Below, in pieces: positions 6,049-9,899 of a stretch of 9,899 nucleotides of DNA. The DNA is from Frankiales bacterium (GTDB lineage Bacteria; Actinomycetota; Actinomycetes; Mycobacteriales; SCTD01). Positions within the stretch are counted from its first letter, which is position 1, and every line of letters begins with the position of its first letter. The translations under genes were made by a program, and so were the position numbers. The stretch is taken from the NCBI GenBank assembly GCA_004299215.1, contig SCTD01000035.1, positions 1-9,899 of the forward strand, written 5' to 3'. A model generated the notes under the pieces. The model made no database searches. It was not told where the DNA came from and saw only the letters and a program-made list of their open reading frames with translations.

Positions 6049-7836
6049 TCAGGCAGGGCCGCGCAGGACGAGGTCGAGGGTCGCGGCGGCGCCCGGGACG
6101 AGCCGGACGGGGATCCCCCAGTCCTGCTGGGTGAGGTGGCAGGCGGGGTGCTCGACGCCCTCGTCACAGCTGGCAGCCGTCGCGGCGACGTGCAGCACGC
6201 CCTCGGCGATCCCGCCGGCGAGCACCAGCCCTCGGCTGAGACCGGTGGCCGCGCCGCCACCGGACAGCAGCAGCTCGGGCGGCGACGCCGTGACGACCAG
6301 CCGGGTGGCCGGCCCCTCCCGCTCGTCGAGGTGCTGCCCGGGCGGCGGCTCGAAGACGACCCGCAGCGACACCGGGCCGGGCGCGACGTCGGTGGCCGGT
6401 CGCCGGGTCTGCTGCGCCGGCCCGTCGATGCGCGCCATCACCCCCGGCGCGACCGGGCGCTCGAGCCGGTGCGCGGCGCTCGCCACCACGACCAGCTCGC
6501 CGTCGACGACCACTGCTCCACTCGGCTCCGCGACGTCCGTCGCGAGGGTGCTGACCTGGCCGGTCGACGGGTCGTACCGGCGCACCGCGTTGTTGTAGGT
6601 GTCGCAGATCGCGAGGCTGCCGTCGGGCAGGAGCGCGACGCCGAGCGGGTGCTGCAGCAACGCGCCGGCGGCGGGTCCGTCGCGGTGCCCGAAGTCGAAG
6701 AGCCCGGTGCCGACGGCGGTCCCGACCTCCCCCGCGCGGTACCAGCGCAACGCGCTCGTCTCGGCGTCGACGAACCACAGCCGATCGCCGTCGCTCACCA
6801 GCCCGCTCGGCTGGGCGAGGTGGGCCGACAGCGCGTCACCGTCGCGCAGCCCCTCGCCGGTGGTGCCGGCCAGCACCCGCACCTGCCCCTCGGACAGCGC
6901 CCACAGCTGGTGCGTACCGGCCATCGCGAGCACCACCTCGCCGTCGTGCTCGGCGAGGTCCCAGGGCGTGGACAGGTCCACCTCCCGTGCCGGCCCGCTG
7001 GTCGCCGTCCCCGGCCGCCAGACCCTCCCCGTGCCGGCCACGGTCGTGGCCTCGCCCGACACCAGGTCGAGGCGTCGTACGACGTGGTTGGCGGTGTCGG
7101 CGACCAGTACCTCACCGGCCTTCGTGACGAGAACGCCCTGCGGCTCGGCGAACTCCGGCTCGGTGCCGTCACGGAGCCCGCGCCGACCGGTGCCGTGGCG
7201 GCGCAGCACCGTCTCGCCGTCGGCAGCCAGCCGCACCACCGAGTGGTGCGCGGTGTCGGACACCAGCAGCGTGCCGTCGGGCAGCAGCGCGACCTTGCCG
7301 GGGAAGCGCAGCTCGGTGCGGGCCGGCGGCGGGGGGACGTACGCCGCTCCGCGCCGGCGAAGGGTGCCCTTGGCCTCGTGCTCCGCGACCAGCTGCTCCA
7401 CGAGCCGGGCCAGCCCCTCGCCGTGCCCCTCTCCGGAGGCGACGTGCACCAGGTAGCCCTCGGGGTCCACGACGCAGAGCGTCGGCCAGGCGCGGACCGC
7501 GTACTGGGACCACGTCGTCAGCTCGGGGTCGTCCAGCACCGGGTGGTGCACCTCGTACCTCTCCACGGCGGCGACCAGCGCGTCGTGGTCGGCCTCGTGC
7601 GCGAACTTGGGTGAGTGCACCCCGACGACGTCGAGGACGTCGGCGAAGCGCTGCTCCAGCGGGCGGAGCTCGTCGAGGACGTGCAGGCAGTTCACGCAGC
7701 AGAAGGTCCAGAAGTCGAGCACCAGGACCCGACCGCGGAAGTCGCTGATGCTCAGGGACTTCCCGCCCGTGCCTATCCAGCCCCCGGCACCCGTCAGCTC
7801 AGGTGCTCGTACGCGCGCGGAGCGGGTGGTCGTCAC
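6049..7836 (-). CDS. Thioredoxin-like/NHL repeat protein (NHLRC2-like)
   Basis: 595-residue protein. Residues about 10-155 are a thioredoxin-like (AhpC/TlpA-type) fold with DFWTFCCVNCLHV, giving the CCVNC active site (Cys46, Cys47, Cys50) and the cis-Pro loop AWPTL (117-118). Residues about 176-458 form a six-bladed NHL beta-propeller with repeats such as LPDGTLLVSDTAHHSVVRL, VLVADTANHVVRRLD and SLAICDTYNNAVRRYD. The last ~110 residues are a beta-rich domain. This order is that of NHLRC2; bacterial homologues exist, but their reaction is not established and disulfide chemistry is an inference from CxxC. No signal peptide is seen, so it is likely cytoplasmic. The start is the GTG at 7836, preceded immediately by CAGGA, too close for a normal ribosome site; coupling to the small frame ending there (GTGA overlap) may explain this. 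It reads towards the terminator at 6013-6038. Confidence 0.92.
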   Translation of the reverse strand: MTTTRSARVRAPELTGAGGWIGTGGKSLSISDFRGRVLVLDFWTFCCVNCLHVLDELRPLEQRFADVLDVVGVHSPKFAHEADHDALVAAVERYEVHHPVLDDPELTTWSQYAVRAWPTLCVVDPEGYLVHVASGEGHGEGLARLVEQLVAEHEAKGTLRRRGAAYVPPPPARTELRFPGKVALLPDGTLLVSDTAHHSVVRLAADGETVLRRHGTGRRGLRDGTEPEFAEPQGVLVTKAGEVLVADTANHVVRRLDLVSGEATTVAGTGRVWRPGTATSGPAREVDLSTPWDLAEHDGEVVLAMAGTHQLWALSEGQVRVLAGTTGEGLRDGDALSAHLAQPSGLVSDGDRLWFVDAETSALRWYRAGEVGTAVGTGLFDFGHRDGPAAGALLQHPLGVALLPDGSLAICDTYNNAVRRYDPSTGQVSTLATDVAEPSGAVVVDGELVVVASAAHRLERPVAPGVMARIDGPAQQTRRPATDVAPGPVSLRVVFEPPPGQHLDEREGPATRLVVTASPPELLLSGGGAATGLSRGLVLAGGIAEGVLHVAATAASCDEGVEHPACHLTQQDWGIPVRLVPGAAATLDLVLRGPA

Positions 7837-7907
7837 TCCTGCATTGTCGGCCGACCCGCCTGCGCCTCGAGGCGGCGGGTCACCATCGTGGCCGTCGTGC
7901 CGTGCAC
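7833..7907 (-). CDS. possible 24-residue leader frame overlapping the NHL gene start
   Basis: A frame VHGTTATMVTRRLEAQAGRP followed by TMQE ends in a TGA whose bases overlap the GTG of the NHL gene (GTGA). Codon-position base use is coding-like: about 92 percent G/C at third positions, about 64 at first and 56 at second. The start is uncertain: GTG at 7907 has GGAG ten bases away, and the frame stays open further upstream through the 46-residue gene. The overlap would supply the translational coupling that the NHL gene seems to need. I do not recognise the peptide; it may be an upstream leader or chance. Confidence 0.3.
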   Translation of the reverse strand: MHGTTATMVTRRLEAQAGRPTMQE

Positions 7908-7912
7908 GACGG
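7892..7912 (-). terminator. strong hairpin between the 46-residue gene and the NHL gene
   Basis: CCGTCGTGC (7892-7900) and GCACGACGG (7904-7912) form a perfect 9-bp stem with a three-base loop. It lies 55 nt beyond the stop of the 46-residue gene. No T-run follows on either strand, so it could be a weak or attenuating terminator or a structure covering the start of the small leader frame. Presence is certain; function is inferred. Confidence 0.35.
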
Positions 7913-7966
7913 TCGAGCTCCGGACCTCCGGGTCATGGTGGTCCTGGGGTGCTGCCCGGTCGGGCG

Positions 7967-8107
7967 TCAGCGACCCATGTTCTGCAGGTTGAGCAGCTCC
8001 TCGCGGCTCGCGCGGGTCGGCGCCGCGGCGAGAGCGCGGGCCAGATCCCGGGCGCCACGGGCACCGGAGCGGTCCTTGCTGGAGCGGGTCTTCGGGAGGA
8101 TGCGCAT
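7967..8107 (-). CDS. small basic protein of unknown function, 46 residues
   Basis: The protein begins MRILPKTRSSKDRSGARGAR, continues DLARALAAAPTRASREELL and ends NLQNMGR. The ATG at 8107 has AAGAAGAAGG ending five bases upstream, a good ribosome site. Third codon positions are G or C in about 89 percent of codons, against about 61 percent in the competing frame over the same bases, so it is very likely a real gene although short. The N-terminal half is basic and probably unstructured; the C-terminal half should form one amphipathic helix (DLARALAAAP, then REELLNLQN). No signal or membrane segment is present. It lies between the phosphotriesterase gene (132 nt upstream) and the NHL gene (130 nt downstream), with an inverted repeat 36 bases ahead of its start. 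I do not recognise the family. Confidence 0.65.
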   Translation of the reverse strand: MRILPKTRSSKDRSGARGARDLARALAAAPTRASREELLNLQNMGR

Positions 8108-8143
8108 GATGGCCTTCTTCTTCGGGTGGTGTCTGGAGCCGGG

Positions 8144-8158
8144 TGTACGCCCCGTACA
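8144..8158. promoter_or_regulatory. perfect inverted repeat, candidate operator
   Basis: TGTACGCCCCGTACA consists of TGTACG and its exact inverse CGTACA around CCC. It lies 36 bases upstream of the start of the 46-residue gene, where a repressor dimer site would be expected. Short arms and exact symmetry favour a protein-binding site over an RNA hairpin. No regulator is encoded nearby and no clear -10 or -35 is visible around it. Confidence 0.4.
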
Positions 8159-8239
8159 ACACCGGATCGGCGGCTCACCTGCCGTCCATGAGGGTGATCC
8201 TCCTCGCAGCCGTGCGTCACACCGGACGACGTCCTGCCG

Positions 8240-9217
8240 TCAGCCCTCGAAGTACCGACGCGGGTTCTCGACGAGCATGGTCTCGACCTGCGCCTGCGTG
8301 ACGCCGTGCTCGAGCAGGTACGGCAGCACCTCCTCGTGGATGTGCGTGTACCTCCACTGCGGCATCAGGGCGAGCAGGTCCTGCTGGATCCAGTCGAAGT
8401 AGCAGGAGGCGTCCTGCGACAGCACCATGCTCCCGGCGTAGCCCCGGCGGCACATCTCCACGACGATGTCGGCGCGGGCCTCGAACGTGGTCTCGAGGTT
8501 GATCCCGAAGCGGTCCATGCCCAGCACGAAGCCCGCGTCCGCGAGCTCGCTGAGGTGGTCGGCGTCCGACGAGTCGCCGCTGTGCCCGAGGACGACGCGG
8601 CGCGGGTCCACGCCCTCCTCGTCGCAGAGCACGCGCTTCACGACGAGCCCCTGCCGGCTGCCGGGGTGGGTGTGCACCGTCACCGGGACACCTGTCTCGA
8701 GCTGCGCCCTGGCCACCGCGCGCATCACCCGCTCCACGCCCGGCGTGAGCCCCTCCGCGTCGATGGCGCACTTGAGGAACGCCGCCTTCACGGAGGTGCC
8801 GGCGATGCCGTCCCGGATGTCGCCGACGAACATGTCGACCATCGGGTCCGGGACCTCGGTGCCGAGCACCGCGTTCAGCGCCGGTCCGCGATAGCGGAAG
8901 TGCAGCGGGACCGCGTCGTAGGTGTAGAGCCCTGTGGCGACGACGATGTTCAGGTCGACCTGGGCGGCGATCCGCTCGATGCGCGGCACGTAGCGGCCCA
9001 GCCCGATCACGGTCGGGTCGACCACCGTCCGCACACCCAGCGCCGCGACCTCGTTCAGCCTGCGCACGGCGTCGGCGACCCGGTCGTCCTCAGACCCCCA
9101 CTCCTCCGGGTGGTTCTGCTGGATCTCGGGGTCGATGAGGAAGACGTGCTCGTGCATGAGCGTCTGGCCCAGCTCGGCGGTGTCGATCGGGCCTCGGGCG
9201 GTCTCGATCGTGGGCAT
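8240..9217 (-). CDS. php: Phosphotriesterase-family metal-dependent hydrolase
   Basis: 325-residue amidohydrolase-fold enzyme of the phosphotriesterase/phosphotriesterase-like lactonase family. All binuclear metal ligands are visible: His22 and His24 (MHEHVF), Lys149 (AFLKCAID, the carboxylated bridging Lys), His182 (VTVHTH), His212 (VVLGHSGD) and Asp269 (VLSQDASC). ATGLYTYDAVPLHFRYRG and ETMLVENPRRYF closely resemble mycobacterial Php (Rv0230c) as I remember it. Members hydrolyse lactones, including acyl-homoserine lactones, with side activity on organophosphates; the natural substrate here is not known. The ATG at 9217 has AGGAG four bases upstream; an open extension of 97 codons in front reads as non-coding Arg-rich sequence. 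The leader contains consecutive hairpins. It diverges from the 64-residue gene and is first in a minus-strand series ending with the NHL gene. Confidence 0.93.
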   Translation of the reverse strand: MPTIETARGPIDTAELGQTLMHEHVFLIDPEIQQNHPEEWGSEDDRVADAVRRLNEVAALGVRTVVDPTVIGLGRYVPRIERIAAQVDLNIVVATGLYTYDAVPLHFRYRGPALNAVLGTEVPDPMVDMFVGDIRDGIAGTSVKAAFLKCAIDAEGLTPGVERVMRAVARAQLETGVPVTVHTHPGSRQGLVVKRVLCDEEGVDPRRVVLGHSGDSSDADHLSELADAGFVLGMDRFGINLETTFEARADIVVEMCRRGYAGSMVLSQDASCYFDWIQQDLLALMPQWRYTHIHEEVLPYLLEHGVTQAQVETMLVENPRRYFEG

Positions 9218-9248
9218 GCTGCTCCTGGTGGCTCGGGGGTGCGCGCAG

Positions 9249-9306
9249 TCTGCCGTCCGGGAGGCAGATCCCGCCCGTCGGGGCGGTTCCTCGACATTTC
9301 TCGAGG
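9249..9306 (-). promoter_or_regulatory. three consecutive inverted repeats in the phosphotriesterase leader
   Basis: Upstream of the phosphotriesterase start lie TCTGCC/GGCAGA (9249-9254 and 9263-9268), CCGCCC/GGGCGG with a four-base loop (9271-9276 and 9281-9286), and CCTCGA/TCGAGG with a six-base spacer (9289-9294 and 9301-9306). All arms are exact. The last is the most AT-containing and could be an operator; the first two could fold in the mRNA leader. No known riboswitch class is recognised. The whole 200-nt gap 9218-9417 must hold both divergent promoters, though none is convincing by eye. Confidence 0.4.
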
Positions 9307-9417
9307 GACGAACCGGGGCGCACCGGGGCGACCTGCTCCGCGTCACCCGTTCGGCTCTGCGGAAGAACCTCCGATCGGCTCTACGGTTGCCGCATCCGAG
9401 ATCCAGGGGGGTCCGCC

Positions 9418-9612
9418 ATGCAGACGGTGCTCGAACGTCTGACGCCCGACGAAGACGGCCTGCTGCGGCGACTCCACTGCCTCGAGCAGCTCGGCGCGCA
9501 GCTGTCACCGCAGATGCGCCAGCTCAAGGACGAGATCCGCGCGCGGGACCGGCGCGAGATCATCCGCGACCCCGAGGACCACGGCGTCATCGAGCCGCTC
9601 TGGATCACCTGA
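9418..9612 (+). CDS. small hypothetical protein, 64 residues
   Basis: The ATG at 9418 follows AGGGGGG (9405-9411) with six bases between, a good ribosome site. The product starts MQTVLERLTPDEDGLLRRL and ends DHGVIEPLWIT. It is highly charged, mostly helical, with Leu spacing that could give a short coiled coil (LLRRLHCLEQLGAQLS, then MRQLKDEIRARDRREII). It has one Cys and no membrane segment or signal. I do not recognise a family. It is a single-gene unit, divergent from the phosphotriesterase and convergent with the E2 gene, with a palindromic element just after its stop. Confidence 0.7.
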   Translation: MQTVLERLTPDEDGLLRRLHCLEQLGAQLSPQMRQLKDEIRARDRREIIRDPEDHGVIEPLWIT

Positions 9613-9631
9613 GCCGTCCCGCGGTACACGC

Positions 9632-9734
9632 CGTCGCCGGCTGACATCACGTCGCCGGCGCTGATCCACGGGGATCCTGAGGTGCTTCTGCTGCCGGGAT
9701 CCACGTGAGAACGCGCGTGGATCACCCGGCGACG
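9632..9734. repeat. palindromic intergenic element with CCGGCGCTGATC arms (copy 2)
   Basis: Two direct near-copies, CGTCGCCGGCTGACATCAC (9632-9650) and CGTCGCCGGCGCTGATCCAC (9650-9669), face an inverted copy CGTGGATCACCCGGCGACG (9716-9734). The second and the inverted copy pair as a stem of about 19 bp with a two-base bulge. Between them GGGATCC occurs twice (9671-9677, 9696-9702). The arms share CCGGCGYTGATC and GATCACCCGG with the element at 5607-5693. It fills the 140-nt space between two convergent stops, so it may act as a two-way terminator. Confidence 0.65.
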
Positions 9735-9752
9735 TGGCGAGGCCCCCCGTGG

Positions 9753-9899
9753 TCAGCTCCAGACGAGGCCCGTCATCGGGTCGGACAGAACCCGGGCGAC
9801 GTCGGCCAGGAACATCGACCCGAGCTGCCCGTCGATGTTGCGGTGGTCGAAGGACATCGCCAGCTGGGTCACCTGCCGCACCGCCAGCTCGCCGTCGAC
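9753..9899 (-). CDS. 2-oxoacid dehydrogenase E2 acyltransferase, C-terminal fragment
   Basis: The last 48 residues of a gene running in from the right edge: QVTQLAMSFDHRNIDGQLGS, then MFLADVARVLSDPMTGLVWS and TGA. The DHRNIDG box carries the His (19 in the fragment) and Asp (23) of the CoA-acyltransferase active site of dihydrolipoamide acyltransferases, followed by the usual FLADVARVLSDP helix. E2 forms the core of pyruvate, 2-oxoglutarate or branched-chain 2-oxoacid dehydrogenase complexes; the fragment does not tell which, although the GS after DGQL is like branched-chain or generic actinobacterial E2. Lipoyl and E1/E3-binding domains lie outside. The other complex subunits are expected upstream on this strand, beyond the window. 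Confidence 0.9.
   Translation of the reverse strand, partial: VDGELAVRQVTQLAMSFDHRNIDGQLGSMFLADVARVLSDPMTGLVWS

Noticed and set aside
7933..8220. Minus-strand frame starting GTG at 8220 after the phosphotriesterase stop
   Set aside because: Arg/Pro-rich with poorer codon-position bias than the 46-residue frame that overlaps it; no ribosome site.
9218..9508. N-terminal extension of the phosphotriesterase by 97 codons
   Set aside because: Arg-rich, no motif, contains the leader inverted repeats and overlaps the 64-residue gene; AGGAG before the ATG at 9217 and family length favour the short form.

Overview
The window is very GC-rich, uses many GTG starts and has strongly G/C third codon positions. 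It carries an acyl-CoA dehydrogenase that I recognise as very close to mycobacterial FadE5, an actinobacterial DUF6458 protein and a phosphotriesterase close to mycobacterial Php. This points to a high-GC actinobacterium, plausibly a Nocardioides-like member of the Propionibacteriales; the genus is an inference. The content looks chromosomal and housekeeping or accessory-metabolic. I see no RNA genes, insertion sequences, phage genes or CRISPR array.

Layout. Positions 1-234 (+) are the C-terminal end of a VanW-family protein. Then comes a minus-strand cluster that reads from right to left: pirin-family protein (2923-3597), a protein with an anti-sigma-factor-type ATPase domain (1938-2813), a short-chain dehydrogenase (1106-1897), and two overlapping crcB/fluC genes (735-1097 and 379-738). 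Gaps of 109, 40 and 8 nt and a 4-nt overlap suggest that at least the last four are co-transcribed. Divergent from this cluster is the FadE5-like gene (3743-5593, +), preceded by a large inverted repeat (3657-3697) that looks like a double operator. A DUF6458 membrane protein (5782-5994, +) follows and ends at a strong intrinsic terminator (6013-6038).

The second half is mainly on the minus strand: a phosphotriesterase (8240-9217), a 46-residue protein (7967-8107) and a thioredoxin-NHL propeller fusion protein resembling NHLRC2 (6049-7836). A further tiny open frame may end by overlapping the start of the NHL gene. Divergent from the phosphotriesterase is a 64-residue unknown protein (9418-9612, +). 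The right edge holds the C-terminal end of a 2-oxoacid dehydrogenase E2 acyltransferase (9753-9899, -).

Functional links. The crcB pair most likely forms one heterodimeric fluoride channel. FadE5 (fatty-acid oxidation) and the E2 fragment (acyl-CoA production) are central carbon metabolism but are not in one operon. The most interesting non-coding signals are the operator-like repeat before fadE5, two related palindromic intergenic elements built on CCGGCGYTGATC arms (5607-5693 and 9632-9734), an exact inverted repeat TGTACGCCCCGTACA upstream of the 46-residue gene, and consecutive hairpins in the leader of the phosphotriesterase. No clearly new multi-gene defence or biosynthetic system is visible.
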